From contig NZ_JACXAB010000002.1 of NCBI RefSeq assembly GCF_014699075.1, forward strand, positions 407,486 to 471,485: 64,000 nucleotides of DNA, given 5' to 3'. The notes below the pieces were generated by a model, which saw nothing but the letters and a program-made list of their open reading frames with translations, made no database searches and was not told the DNA's origin. The translations under genes were made by a program, and so were the position numbers. The DNA comes from Microvirga sp. Lineage in GTDB: Bacteria; Pseudomonadota; Alphaproteobacteria; Rhizobiales; Beijerinckiaceae. Position 1 is the stretch's first letter; every line of letters starts with the position of its first letter. Shown here piece by piece: positions 8,087 to 17,244 of this stretch.

Positions 8087-9241
8087 TCAGCCGCCGAAAA
8101 GCCCCCGGAAGCGTTCGAGCACAGAGCGCCCCTCACTTCCCGCCGCTTGCACTGCCGGCCCAGGCGCCGCATTCACAACAGGAGCAGATGTCGACGGCCG
8201 CGCGGCGTCGCCAGCACGGATCTGGCTCTTGGGGGTTTGCGAAGCATAGGCAAGGGTCGATGACGGTCCTTGCCTCGGCTTCCCGCTTGCAGCGAGGACG
8301 ACCTCCTGCGGTCCGGCGGCCAGCGCCTCAGGGCGGCTGACGTCCCCAAGGCGCTTGCGCGCGTTGGCGTCGACGGCAGGCGATCCGCCCTGGCCTGCAT
8401 CGCCGTACAAGGCCTGCCGGAAACTCTCGTGCTGCCCGCCGTCGGCGTAGACCAGCTTGACCGGCTGCACGCCATTGGCCGCCAACGCACCCACCTGCTG
8501 ATCGTCGCTCTGCCGCTTCTGCGCGACGGCCGCCATGACCGAGGTGTCGCCGCTGAAGGCATATTGCTGATTGGCGACGGACACGCGCGGCTCGTCCCTG
8601 GCGATCTCGAAGTAGTCGGAACCCTCTTTGAGGTTCCGCCAGAAGGCGATGTTCGGGTCGAGGCGGTGCTTGGCCAGGTTCTCGGCCGTCATCCGGAACG
8701 GATAGGACTGGAACTGGAAGCCGCGCTGGCCGCTGGAGAAGGCCTCCCGCGCCAGGGCATAGACCTCAGAGATGGCCTCGTCGGTCATGGCGAAGCACCC
8801 TTGCGACGAGCACGATCCGTGCACCATCAGGTGCGACCCCGTCCGGCCAAGCGCGCGGTCGTACTCGTTCGGGTAGCCGAGGTTGAACGAGAGGTAGAGC
8901 TGCGAGTTCGGGTTCATCTGCGCCGGGGTGACGGTGTAGAAGCCCTCCGGGGCCTGGCGGTCGCCCTCGCGGATCTTCGGCCCGAGCTGGCCCGACCAGC
9001 GACACATCGGGTAGGTCTTGAGGAGCGCGTACCGGCCGTCGCGGCCCCGCTTCCAAACTTCGATCTCGGATTCCTTCTTGTAGGAGCGCATCAGGATCGG
9101 GTCGTTCTTCGACATGCCCTTCGTTTCCATCAGCGCCATGGTGGCGGCGGGGATCGGCGCCAGGTGGCGCGTGGACATGTCCTGGCCTTGGCAGGCGGCG
9201 AGCGCGAGCACGAGGCCCGCAACCAATGCAATACGCTTCAT
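8087..9241 (-). CDS. YafK-type murein L,D-transpeptidase, lipoprotein
   Basis: From the ATG at 9239-9241 the protein has 384 residues and a lipoprotein signal with lipobox LAAC (Cys17). The YkuD/YafK catalytic domain shows H141 in MVHGSCSSQGCFAM and the nucleophile C149 in the SxGC motif. The C-terminal third (about residue 250 on) is low complexity, rich in Ala, Ser, Pro and Gln, probably a disordered linker or wall-spanning tail. Such enzymes form or cut 3-3 cross-links or lipoprotein attachments in peptidoglycan. No operon partner is evident. Confidence 0.85.
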   Translation of the reverse strand: MKRIALVAGLVLALAACQGQDMSTRHLAPIPAATMALMETKGMSKNDPILMRSYKKESEIEVWKRGRDGRYALLKTYPMCRWSGQLGPKIREGDRQAPEGFYTVTPAQMNPNSQLYLSFNLGYPNEYDRALGRTGSHLMVHGSCSSQGCFAMTDEAISEVYALAREAFSSGQRGFQFQSYPFRMTAENLAKHRLDPNIAFWRNLKEGSDYFEIARDEPRVSVANQQYAFSGDTSVMAAVAQKRQSDDQQVGALAANGVQPVKLVYADGGQHESFRQALYGDAGQGGSPAVDANARKRLGDVSRPEALAAGPQEVVLAASGKPRQGPSSTLAYASQTPKSQIRAGDAARPSTSAPVVNAAPGPAVQAAGSEGRSVLERFRGLFGG

Positions 9242-9476
9242 CGTGGGAATTCCCGCATTCTGTGCGCCCGGGGTTGATCCCGGACGGTTCCCCATTTTTC
9301 TAAGGGATTGGCTTTAACGCTGTCTTGCCACAGGCACAGGAACCGGCGGAAGCCTGCCAACCGGCATGAAAGGTTGCCTTCAAGTCCGGCAGGATTGAGG
9401 CGTCCGGCTTCCGCTCACCCGCGATCCACAGGATGCCTGAGGCCCCCTCTGACGCCTTGCCCGAACGATGCAGCGG

Positions 9477-10109
9477 TCAGGCCGAGGCTTGGGCGGTTCT
9501 GAGGTCGCGACGGGCATCCTTGATGATGGCCCAGGACGACTGGAGGAACAGCCCAGCGATGACGACGGCAACGACAAGGTCAGGCCACGGCGTCGCGGTC
9601 CAGGCGACGAGGCCGGCGGCGATGATCACCGCCACGTTGCCGATGGCATCGTTCCGGCTGAACAGCCACACCGCCCTGACGTTGGCGTCCCCGCTCCGAT
9701 GCGGCAGCAGGACCCAGGCCGAGGCAACGTTGACCACGAGCGCGATCACCCCGAACAGGCCCATGATCTCGGCCTCGGGCTGTTGCAGCACGAAAACCCG
9801 GTACGCGGAGGTGACAAGGATGCCGAGGCCGAGGAGCCCGAGGAAGACGCCCTGGAGAAGCGCGGACCGTGCCCGCCAGACCAGGCTCCACCCAATGGCG
9901 ATCAGGCCGAGGAGCGTGATTGTTCCGTCGCCGAGGAAGTCGAGGGCGTCCGCCTTCAGGGCCTGTGATCCGGAAACGAACCCGGCCACGATCTCGGCGA
10001 GCCCATAGCCGACGTTGAGCACCACGACGGTCCACAGGGCGCGGCGATAGCCTGAGGTGACGTGGGAGTAATCCTGGATGCCGTCGTCATCGTCGTCATC
10101 ACGGCTCAT
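9477..10109 (-). CDS. Cation diffusion facilitator (CDF)-like transporter
   Basis: The 210-residue membrane protein begins MSRDDDDDDG, an unusual acidic head that may bind metal. About six hydrophobic segments follow. The CDF signature is recognisable: the ALKADALDFLGD segment corresponds to the S-x-ALLADALHxLxD site of TM2, and SRNDAIGNVAVI to the second metal site of TM5. There is no long cytoplasmic C-terminal domain, so it is a short CDF. It is the last gene of the metal-efflux operon, 4 bp after the ICMT-like gene. Substrate is probably Zn/Cd/Pb by context. Confidence 0.8.
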   Translation of the reverse strand: MSRDDDDDDGIQDYSHVTSGYRRALWTVVVLNVGYGLAEIVAGFVSGSQALKADALDFLGDGTITLLGLIAIGWSLVWRARSALLQGVFLGLLGLGILVTSAYRVFVLQQPEAEIMGLFGVIALVVNVASAWVLLPHRSGDANVRAVWLFSRNDAIGNVAVIIAAGLVAWTATPWPDLVVAVVIAGLFLQSSWAIIKDARRDLRTAQASA

Positions 10110-10113
10110 GACA

Positions 10114-10785
10114 TCAGTTCCCCGTGATGGAGCGAAGGCTTTCGCTTCCTTCGGCACCCCCCGTTGACCGGCCCTCAAGACGGGCGGATCGGCGGCCGAT
10201 CCAGCGCGGCACGGCAACTCGATACGCCTCATAGGCAGGACCGTGCATGCGTCGCAGGTGTTCCTCCTCCATGCGGATCTGGACCGAGAAGGCCACCCAA
10301 GCGGCCGCGAGCACGATGCCTGTGACCGTGGTCGGGGCCATGAGGAAGGCTCCGAGTACCACGGCGACCATGCCGAGGAAGGTCGGGTTGCGCGACCAGG
10401 CGAACAGGCCCGACGTCACAAGCCCGGTCCGCTCCTGATCCAGGCCGATCCGCCAGGACGTCCCCATCTGCACCTGGGCGGCGAGGATGACCGCGCTGCC
10501 TGCAGCCATCACCGCGAGACCCAGCCATGCGATGGCAGGTCGGGCCACTCCCGGAACCAGGCCGGCGGCCATATCGGCGCTCGGCAGGACCACCCGCACG
10601 ACCAGGAAGACGAACAGGATGGCGCCGCCGACGCGATAGACCCACCCCACGAAATCATGAGCAGTGTCGCCCGTGCCGAACCTATCGACCGAGCGGCCGA
10701 GACGCTGCGACACGCGGCGGGTGAGCAGCGTGAAGGCCGCACCGAGCCCAACGAGCAGCAGGACGGGGAGAATGGCAGACGGCAT
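10114..10785 (-). CDS. Isoprenylcysteine carboxyl methyltransferase-like membrane protein
   Basis: The 223-residue protein has four or five transmembrane segments and the C-terminal signature of the ICMT/PEMT family: GLFAWSRNPTFLGM followed by the EEEHLRRMHGPAYEAYR stretch. Bacterial members are S-adenosylmethionine-dependent membrane methyltransferases with mostly unknown substrates and are often found in metal-resistance loci. Its ATG overlaps the lspA stop codon (ATGA), indicating coupled translation. Family assignment is good; its role in metal resistance is inferred. Confidence 0.8.
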   Translation of the reverse strand: MPSAILPVLLLVGLGAAFTLLTRRVSQRLGRSVDRFGTGDTAHDFVGWVYRVGGAILFVFLVVRVVLPSADMAAGLVPGVARPAIAWLGLAVMAAGSAVILAAQVQMGTSWRIGLDQERTGLVTSGLFAWSRNPTFLGMVAVVLGAFLMAPTTVTGIVLAAAWVAFSVQIRMEEEHLRRMHGPAYEAYRVAVPRWIGRRSARLEGRSTGGAEGSESLRSITGN

Positions 10786-11273
10786 CAGGATGCCTCCTTG
10801 CGTCGGGCCCCGATCCTGAGGCTGTCGGTCACGAGCCAGATCGCCCCGAGTGTGATGGCGATGTCCGCCACGTTGAAGGTCGGCCAGTGGTAGCCGGCGG
10901 CGTGGAGGTCGATGAAATCGGTCACCATGCCGTCCCTCACGCGGTCGATCAGGTTGCCGAGAGCGCCCGCGAGGATCAGGGCCAAGGCCACACTCTCCTG
11001 CCGGGCCTGCGCCCTGACGCTCCAGACCGCCATGCCAACGCAGATCAGGGCCGTGATGCCGATCAGGGCAAGCACGCCCCAGGCCTCGTCGGCGGGCAGG
11101 AGGCCGAAGCTGATCCCCCGGTTGAAGCCGAGCCGCAGGTTCGCGAACGGCAGGACCTCCAGGACCTCCCCAGGCATCAGGGACGCCCGGGCCATCGCCT
11201 TGGTGGCCTGATCGAGCAGGATGATCGGTCCCGTGACCGCCAGAAGATAGCCAATCCTCGCCATGACCGTCAT
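10785..11273 (-). CDS. lspA: Lipoprotein signal peptidase (signal peptidase II)
   Basis: The 162-residue protein from the ATG at 11271-11273 has four transmembrane helices and the conserved LspA blocks: LDQATK near the start, NRGISFGLL, the first catalytic Asp in GNLIDRVRDG, and the second in FNVADIAI. The ATG overlaps the stop of the P-type ATPase gene by ATGA, and its own stop overlaps the next start. An ATPase-LspA pairing next to a MerR gene is the arrangement of pbr-type lead-resistance loci. It is most likely an accessory copy dedicated to that locus, not the housekeeping enzyme. Confidence 0.93.
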   Translation of the reverse strand: MTVMARIGYLLAVTGPIILLDQATKAMARASLMPGEVLEVLPFANLRLGFNRGISFGLLPADEAWGVLALIGITALICVGMAVWSVRAQARQESVALALILAGALGNLIDRVRDGMVTDFIDLHAAGYHWPTFNVADIAITLGAIWLVTDSLRIGARRKEAS

Positions 11274-13393
11274 CACACGCTCCGTCCGGCCCCGAGCAGG
11301 CGCATGGCGTTGGCTGTGACCAGCACGGTCGCGCCCGTGTCGGCAAGGATCGCCGGCCACAGCCCGGTGATGCCGAGGATGGTGGTCACCAGGAAGACGG
11401 CCTTGAGCCCGAGAGCCACGACGATGTTCTGGCGGATGTTGCCCATTGTGGCCTTGGAGAGCGCGATCATGCGGGCGATGTCGAGCACGCGTCCATGCAA
11501 CACGGCGGCGTCCGCCGTCTCCAGCGCCACGTCGGTGCCGCCGCCCATGGCGATGCCGACATCCGCCGCGGCCAGAGCCGGAGCGTCATTGATGCCGTCG
11601 CCGACCTTGGCGACGACCTGCCCCTGAGCTTTGAGCTCGTTGACGATGCGAAGCTTGTCCTGCGGCAGCAGGTCGGCCCGCGGCTCCACGCCCAAGGTAT
11701 GGGCGATGGCCGCCGCCGTCTTGGCGTTGTCACCGGTGAGCATGATCGGCTTGATCCCGCGCGCCTTGAGCGCCTGCAAGCCGGCGGTAGCGTCCTCGCG
11801 GGGCTCGTCCCGCACCGCGATCAGCCCGACGGGCGTGTCGTTCACGAGAAGAACGGACACGGTCTTGCCCTCCTCCTGCAGGGCGCTGATGCGGGCCTCG
11901 GCCTCGGCCGGGAGAGGTGCGATGTCAGCAGCCGCCTTGGGCGAGCCCAGATACAGGCCACGGCGACGGAAGCGTCCCTTCACGCCCTTGCCGCCGAGCG
12001 CCAAGACACCGACAGCGGGGGCGACCTCGATGCCCTCGGCCTGCGCCCGCGCCAAGATGGCCTTGGCGATGGGGTGGGACGAGGTGGCATCAAGGGCGGC
12101 CGCATCCTCCAGGACGTCGCGTTCGCTCGCCTCTCCGAGGGCGACCACGTCGGTCACCTTGGGCCGCCCTTCTGTGAGGGTGCCGGTCTTGTCGAGGGCG
12201 ACAGCGGTCACCTTGCCGAGGATTTCCAGCACGGCTCCGCCCTTGATCAGGAGGCCGCGCCGGGCACCGGCCGCCAGGCCGGCTGCGATGGCGGCCGGGG
12301 TCGAGATGACGAGGGCACACGGGCAGCCGATCAGGAGCACGGCCAGTCCCTTGTAGACCCACTCGCCCCAGGGCTCGCTGGCCACCAGCGGCGGCAGGAT
12401 GGCCACGAGGGCGCCCACGACAAGCACGGCCGGCGTGTAGTAGCGCGAGAAGCGGTCGATGAAGCGCTCGGTCGGCGCCTTGGACTCCTGCGCCTCCTCG
12501 ACCAGGCGCACCACGCGGGCGATGGTGTTGTCCTGCGCCTCGGCGGTGACCCGGACCCGCAGCGTACTGTCGGTGTTGATGGTGCCGGCGAAGACGCTCT
12601 CGCCCTCGCCCTTGCGCTTGGGGGTGCTCTCGCCCGTCACCGGCGCCTCGTCGATGGCGCTCTCGCCCGAGATGATGGTGCCGTCGGCCGGTACGCGGTC
12701 GCCGGGGCGAACCGCGATCACGTCGCCCACCGCGAGGGTCTCGGCCTGGACCTCCTCCAGGGTTCCGTTGCGCTCGATGAAGGCGGTCTTCGGCACCAGG
12801 CTGGTCAGGGACCGGATGCTGGCGCGCGCCCTGCCGGCGGCGACGCCCTCCAACAGCTCGCCCACGAGGAATAGCAGCACCACGATGGCAGCTTCCTCGG
12901 TCTCACCGATGATCACAGCGCCGATTGCGGCGATGCTCATCAGGGTCTCGATGGTGAAGGGTGCACCCGCCATGGCGGCGGAAACCGCACGGCGGGCAAT
13001 CGGTACCAGGCCGATGGCCATGGCAGCGGTGTAGAGCCAAGCCTCATAGCCAGGCAGGACCATGGCCAGCAGCCATGCGGCCGCGAGGCCAAGGCCTGAG
13101 AGGATCGTCAGCCGTCCCTTGGCGGAGCGCCACCAAGACCCGTCCTCGGCCTCATGGTCATGATGATGCCGCGCCTCCTCGCTAATGGGCGAGATGCCAT
13201 AGCCGAGGTCGCGGACCACCCTCTCGACCTGCTCGCCCGTGCCGGCTTCCGCCACCCGCAGGCGCAGGGTCTCAGTCGTGGTGGTGATGTTGATGTCGGA
13301 GACGCCGGGCACGCGGGCGAGCGCGGTCTCGATCTTGCGGGCGCAGCTGCCGCAATCCATGCCTTCGACGCGGTAACGCAAGCGGTCGGTCAT
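11273..13393 (-). CDS. Pb/Zn/Cd-translocating P-type ATPase (ZntA/CadA/PbrA type)
   Basis: The 706-residue protein has an N-terminal heavy-metal-associated domain (GMDCGSC, residues 11-17), a His-rich linker (HHHDHE near residue 76), eight predicted transmembrane helices, the metal-binding CPC motif at about residue 358, the phosphorylation site DKTGT at about residue 400, and the ATP-binding HP and GDGIND motifs. CPC with this layout marks the P1B-2 (Zn/Cd/Pb) group. It exports divalent soft metals from the cytoplasm. It is the first gene of a four-gene operon (ATPase, lspA, ICMT-like, CDF) divergent from a MerR regulator, and is probably induced by Pb, Zn or Cd. Confidence 0.94.
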   Translation of the reverse strand: MTDRLRYRVEGMDCGSCARKIETALARVPGVSDINITTTTETLRLRVAEAGTGEQVERVVRDLGYGISPISEEARHHHDHEAEDGSWWRSAKGRLTILSGLGLAAAWLLAMVLPGYEAWLYTAAMAIGLVPIARRAVSAAMAGAPFTIETLMSIAAIGAVIIGETEEAAIVVLLFLVGELLEGVAAGRARASIRSLTSLVPKTAFIERNGTLEEVQAETLAVGDVIAVRPGDRVPADGTIISGESAIDEAPVTGESTPKRKGEGESVFAGTINTDSTLRVRVTAEAQDNTIARVVRLVEEAQESKAPTERFIDRFSRYYTPAVLVVGALVAILPPLVASEPWGEWVYKGLAVLLIGCPCALVISTPAAIAAGLAAGARRGLLIKGGAVLEILGKVTAVALDKTGTLTEGRPKVTDVVALGEASERDVLEDAAALDATSSHPIAKAILARAQAEGIEVAPAVGVLALGGKGVKGRFRRRGLYLGSPKAAADIAPLPAEAEARISALQEEGKTVSVLLVNDTPVGLIAVRDEPREDATAGLQALKARGIKPIMLTGDNAKTAAAIAHTLGVEPRADLLPQDKLRIVNELKAQGQVVAKVGDGINDAPALAAADVGIAMGGGTDVALETADAAVLHGRVLDIARMIALSKATMGNIRQNIVVALGLKAVFLVTTILGITGLWPAILADTGATVLVTANAMRLLGAGRSV

Positions 13394-13434
13394 TGTCAGA
13401 AATCCAGTTTGATCCTATCTGTCGGGCACGCTAC

Positions 13435-13455
13435 AACCTCTAGCGGTTAGAGGTT
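13435..13455 (-). promoter_or_regulatory. MerR-family operator, perfect 8-5-8 palindrome
   Basis: AACCTCTA and TAGAGGTT form a perfect 8-bp dyad around a 5-bp centre. On the minus strand TTGAAC lies at the left of the dyad and TAGCGT follows after a 19-bp spacer, the overlong spacing that MerR activators correct. It sits between the ATPase start and the merR-type gene and should control both. Confidence 0.8.
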
Positions 13456-13469
13456 CAAGAGGTTTTTTG

Positions 13470-13886
13470 ATGAATTTGGCGATTGGCGACCTTTCGCGGC
13501 GAACCGGGGTGAAGATCCCGACGATCCGGTACTACGAGCAGATCGGCCTCCTCCCTTCGCCGGTCAGAACCGAAGGCCAGCAGCGGCGCTACGGCCCAGC
13601 CGAGGTGCGCCGCCTCAACTTCATCCGCCATGCCCGCGAGCTCGGTTTCGAGGTTGATGCCATACGGCAACTTCTGGGTCTGGCGGATGATCCCAATCGG
13701 TGCTGCGGCGAGGCCCATGAGATCACAAAGGCCCATCTCGACGAGATCAATGACAAGATCGCCCGCCTGACTGCCCTACGCGACGAACTTGAGACAATGG
13801 TCGCCTGTGATAACCGGCGGGTCTCCGAGTGCCGGATTATCGAGGTCTTGGCCGATCACGGCCAATGCCAACATCATCAACATTAA
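13470..13886 (+). CDS. MerR-family heavy-metal-responsive regulator (PbrR/CadR/ZntR-like)
   Basis: The 138-residue protein starts at the ATG at 13470 with a MerR winged helix (IGDLSRRTGVKIPTIRYYEQIGLLPSP), then the long dimerisation helix, and cysteines that can form the metal site: CC at about residues 74-75, C112 in MVACDNR and C120 in SECRI. The tail is His/Cys rich (GQCQHHQH). Such proteins bind the overlong spacer of their promoter and activate on metal binding. It is divergent from the efflux operon and shares its operator. The cysteine pattern suits Pb/Zn/Cd rather than Hg. Confidence 0.9.
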   Translation: MNLAIGDLSRRTGVKIPTIRYYEQIGLLPSPVRTEGQQRRYGPAEVRRLNFIRHARELGFEVDAIRQLLGLADDPNRCCGEAHEITKAHLDEINDKIARLTALRDELETMVACDNRRVSECRIIEVLADHGQCQHHQH

Positions 13887-14184
13887 GGCTCCTGCTGTTC
13901 CCTAACCCCGTCTGCTCCGCCGCAAGCGGGACCATGGCCGGCGTCTCGAGCGGTGTACAGGCCGACTGATTTCGAGCGGCCTGAAGGCACCTGCCAGCCT
14001 CTGGATCCTGGTTTGAGAACACTGGCTCCATATTACCTGAGTATTTCAAACCCTCTATGAGGACAGCTGTGCTGTTCCGTATATAACTTTCCGGGCAGAG
14101 TGGTAAAATGGAAGCAACTGTTCGGGGGCGCGGTAACAGGCGGTCTGCGCTTGGCCAAGCCAAACAAGACATCAAAGGCGAGCT
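13887..14184. other. Intergenic region upstream of the ABC-3C operon
   Basis: No gene is seen in these 298 bp. The right part is AT-richer and includes TATATAA near 14080-14090, a plausible promoter for the defence operon that begins at 14185. The base composition changes visibly from the GC-rich metal locus, consistent with a boundary between separately acquired segments. Confidence 0.4.
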
Positions 14185-15132
14185 ATGCAGATCGGAATGA
14201 CGTCTATCAAGCGGCGCGCGTTCTCCAATGCCCTGGAGCTTAAGCTGCGCCGGTGCCGTGGTGACATGCTCCAAGAGTTCCTTGGAGACGTGATGAGCAA
14301 GCGGCACGGGGACAACTTCGTTCGTGCCACCGCTCATTACTCCCAAGGTGATCTGAAGTGCGACGGTCTTCTCTTAGATCCGCTGACGATCTTCGCCTGC
14401 TACGGCCCCACCAATGGCGGCCAGGGGCTGACGGCGCAGGGTTTGGCGAAGGCAGTAGCCAAGGTGACAGAGGATCACGACGGGGCAGTCGAAAACTGGC
14501 CGGGCCTGAAGGAGTGGATCTTTGTCTCCAACTTCATTGGCGGCTGCCCGCCCCAGATCACCCAGGAGATCCTCAAGCTGGATGCAGCTAACGGCCACAA
14601 GGTGAAGCAGTTCGGCCAGGAGCAGTTCGAGAACATCATCCTCGGGTTCGACATGGCGGATATCGAGGAGCTGCTTGGGAATGCCGCAACGGACGAGGAC
14701 TTCCGCTGCATGCAGATCCCTGAGGTCCAGTCGGTGATCGACAACGTCATGCAGCGGGTCGCTGACGGCGTCGTTCGCGACGACGTTCCGGTGGAGGTGC
14801 CTGCCGCCAAGCTTGACTTCAACCAGCTGCCTGACATCTACCGGGGAAGGATCAAGCAGGGCTTTCAGAACGCCAGCCGGGTCGCCGAGTACCTGCTCAA
14901 CTACGCGGATCCCACGTTGGACGGCACCATCGCAGGGGTGTTCAAGGCCAAATACCTGGAGCTGAAGACCCAGGGCTTGAGGCCTGGGGAGATCATGGAC
15001 GGCCTTTACGACTTCGCTTTGGGAGGACAGCGCGGCACGACCCCGCGGGAGGTGGCCGTCTGGAGCCTCCTGGCCCACCTCTTCGAAAAGTGCACCATCT
15101 TCGAGGACGATCCCTCTAAGGTCGCGGCATGA
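14185..15132 (+). CDS. ABC-3C system C-terminal-domain (effector-type) protein
   Basis: This 315-residue soluble protein is the first gene of a three-gene cluster whose second and third genes are an ABC-3C middle component and a DUF2326 ABC ATPase. The N-terminal half (about residues 25-150) has a compact alpha/beta look with GDNFVRATAHYSQGDLKCDGLLL and a conserved-looking FACYGPTNGG segment; the C-terminal half is helical. The order matches ABC-three-component systems, predicted biological-conflict systems. I infer that it is the variable effector or sensor; its biochemical activity cannot be read from sequence. Its stop overlaps the next start by 4 bp. Confidence 0.75.
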   Translation: MQIGMTSIKRRAFSNALELKLRRCRGDMLQEFLGDVMSKRHGDNFVRATAHYSQGDLKCDGLLLDPLTIFACYGPTNGGQGLTAQGLAKAVAKVTEDHDGAVENWPGLKEWIFVSNFIGGCPPQITQEILKLDAANGHKVKQFGQEQFENIILGFDMADIEELLGNAATDEDFRCMQIPEVQSVIDNVMQRVADGVVRDDVPVEVPAAKLDFNQLPDIYRGRIKQGFQNASRVAEYLLNYADPTLDGTIAGVFKAKYLELKTQGLRPGEIMDGLYDFALGGQRGTTPREVAVWSLLAHLFEKCTIFEDDPSKVAA

Positions 15133-15380
15133 TCCTGCCCGGCAAGCACATCCGGCCGGACCGAGCCTTGATTTCGGTCGGCGGCGACATCCTATCGGTT
15201 CTTGACAGGCCCGCGACTGTCTCGGAGATATGGGAGAAGGTCCAAACCCTCCGAGCCAGCCGCGAGAATGCGTCGTCTCTGCCCTACGACTGGTTTATTC
15301 TCGCCATGACCCTCCTCTACGCAATGTCCGCCATCGACTTCCAGAACGACCGGATCAGGCCGGTCAGGAGGCAGGTGTGA
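15129..15380 (+). CDS. ABC-3C system middle component (MC6-like)
   Basis: The 83-residue protein overlaps the gene before (ATGA at 15129) and the gene after (GTGA at 15377-15380). It reads as a small winged-helix-like domain: a beta-start (PDRALISVGGDILSVL), a helix-turn-helix-like stretch (RPATVSEIWEKVQTLR) and a last helix (YDWFILAMTLLYAM). This is the pattern of the short middle components of ABC-3C operons, thought to bridge the ATPase and the effector. Type 6 is my best match by memory of the family. Confidence 0.75.
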   Translation: MILPGKHIRPDRALISVGGDILSVLDRPATVSEIWEKVQTLRASRENASSLPYDWFILAMTLLYAMSAIDFQNDRIRPVRRQV

Positions 15381-17152
15381 TCGTCTCGATCTCCAGCTCC
15401 ATCCCGACGTTCAAGTCCCTTGTCTTCCGGCCCGGGCTGAACGTCTTGCTGGCCGATGTCACCTCGGAGTCGACCGACAGGCAGACGCGCAACAGCGCCG
15501 GCAAGACGAGCCTGATCGAGATCGTGCATTTCCTGCTGGGCGGCGAAGCAGACAAGAACTCGCTGTTTAAGAAGCCTGAACTCGTCCGGCACACGTTCAC
15601 GGGGGTCTTTAGGATCAAGGGCGTTCCGATCACCGTCACCCGCGGCGGAGCTGACGAGAGGAAGGTTCTCCTCTCGCCCGAGGACGCGCGGGCGCTCGCG
15701 ATCGGTCTGCGCCGCGACGAAGCCAATGGGATCGCCTACGTCACCGTGGAGGAGTGGAGAGATTTCCTCGGGCACGTGTGGTTCGGCCTGCCGTTGGAGC
15801 GCAAGGGTACGGCATTCGAAGGAGGCTTCACACCTACGTTCCGCTCCCTCGTCAGCTATCTGGTACGCCGTCGTAAGTCGGGCGGGTATGTCACCATCGA
15901 GAAGCAGAACGAATACCAGCAGCCGTGGGATTGGCAGGTAAACCTGTCTTACCTGCTCGGCCTTGGGTGGGACGTACCTCAAGCAATCCAGGACCTCCGT
16001 TCGCGCAAGAAGACGCTCGCATCGTTGCGGCAAGCCATCAAGGGCGGCGAGTTCGGCGCGATGTTCGGCACCTCGGCCGAGATCCGCCCGGAGCTGGCCC
16101 GCACCGAGGAACGCATCGCCCGTCTCAAGGTCCAGATCGACAACTTTCGCGTTCTAGAAAGCTATCGCGAACTCGCCGATCAGGTCGCGCACCTGAAGGA
16201 CCGCATGTCGGAGATCACCTTCGAGCTGGCATCGACCAAGGAGACGATCGCGTATCTCTCCCGCTCGGTCCAAGGGGAGAAGTCGCCGGCCTATACTGCA
16301 GTCGAGAAACTGTACGAGGCGGCTGGCGTCGAGTTGCCGACGCTTGCGCTTCGACGGTTCGACGAAGTCAGACAGTTCCAGCAATCGGTCATCGACAACA
16401 GGCGGCTCCATCTCGAGCGGCAGGTGACGGAAGCTCGGGAGACCCAGAGTCGACTGGAGACTGAACTTGCCGCCGCGGATGAGAAGAAGTCTGGGCTCCT
16501 GAAGATCCTCGATGGCAAGGGCGCGTTCGAGGACCTCGTACACATGCGCGAGGACCTTGCCGTGTTGACGAGCCGTGCCGAGACGCTGCGGACAAAGCTC
16601 CAGAACGCCAACATCCTCGAGAACAACTTGGCCCAGCAGAAGCGGGAGAGCGCCGACCTCGAGCTCTCGCTGCAGGAGGACCACAAGCGGAACGAGAACG
16701 CCATCAAGGACGCGACGGTCAAGGTCGATCACGCTATCGGCGAGCTCTACGACGACCGAACGGGTAACCTCATCATTACATCATCCAAGAACGGCCCTCA
16801 GATCGGCATCGCGATCCAGGGAGGCGGCAACCAGGGTGGCATCGACATGATGAAGATCTTCTGCTTCGACATGATGCTTTTTGAGCTGGTCTCAGAGCGC
16901 TTTGGAGGACCGGGATTCGTGATCCACGACAGCCACCTATTCGACGGTGTCGACGCTAGACAGGTCCATGCGGCCATCATGTTTGGGATGCGAGTCGCCG
17001 AGCGCCAGCGCGGCCAGTACATTGTTACGATGAACAGCGACGATTTCGGCCGCACCGGGCTCCAGAACGAGCCCGAAGTCGCCGAGGCGATCCTTCCTGT
17101 CCGGCTAACTGACGACGAGACCGGAGGACTGTTTGGGTTTAGGTTCGATTAG
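15377..17152 (+). CDS. ABC-3C system SMC/RecN-like ATPase (DUF2326)
   Basis: The start is the GTG at 15377, five bases after a perfect AGGAGG, overlapping the preceding stop. The 591-residue protein has an ABC N-terminal lobe with Walker A RNSAGKTS (about residues 38-45), a long central coiled coil (about residues 200-450, with ETELAAADEKKSGLL and similar heptads) and a C-terminal lobe with GGIDMMKIFCFDMMLFEL and a Walker-B-like GFVIHDSHLFDGVD. This is the DUF2326 architecture. Such ATPases act on DNA or nucleoprotein and license the partner effector. The operon is intact and likely functional. Confidence 0.85.
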   Translation: MIVSISSSIPTFKSLVFRPGLNVLLADVTSESTDRQTRNSAGKTSLIEIVHFLLGGEADKNSLFKKPELVRHTFTGVFRIKGVPITVTRGGADERKVLLSPEDARALAIGLRRDEANGIAYVTVEEWRDFLGHVWFGLPLERKGTAFEGGFTPTFRSLVSYLVRRRKSGGYVTIEKQNEYQQPWDWQVNLSYLLGLGWDVPQAIQDLRSRKKTLASLRQAIKGGEFGAMFGTSAEIRPELARTEERIARLKVQIDNFRVLESYRELADQVAHLKDRMSEITFELASTKETIAYLSRSVQGEKSPAYTAVEKLYEAAGVELPTLALRRFDEVRQFQQSVIDNRRLHLERQVTEARETQSRLETELAAADEKKSGLLKILDGKGAFEDLVHMREDLAVLTSRAETLRTKLQNANILENNLAQQKRESADLELSLQEDHKRNENAIKDATVKVDHAIGELYDDRTGNLIITSSKNGPQIGIAIQGGGNQGGIDMMKIFCFDMMLFELVSERFGGPGFVIHDSHLFDGVDARQVHAAIMFGMRVAERQRGQYIVTMNSDDFGRTGLQNEPEVAEAILPVRLTDDETGGLFGFRFD

Positions 17153-17244
17153 GGCTGCAGACCGGGTTTGTTGCGTGTGTCTAAGGCGGAGCCAAGAGCA
17201 ACGCTCCAAAATTAGTCCTAACCAACTTCACTGAATTGGCTGGA

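Noticed and set aside
11495..12874. 459-codon open frame on the plus strand
   Set aside because: It mirrors the P-type ATPase, whose CPC and DKTGT motifs show the real coding strand.
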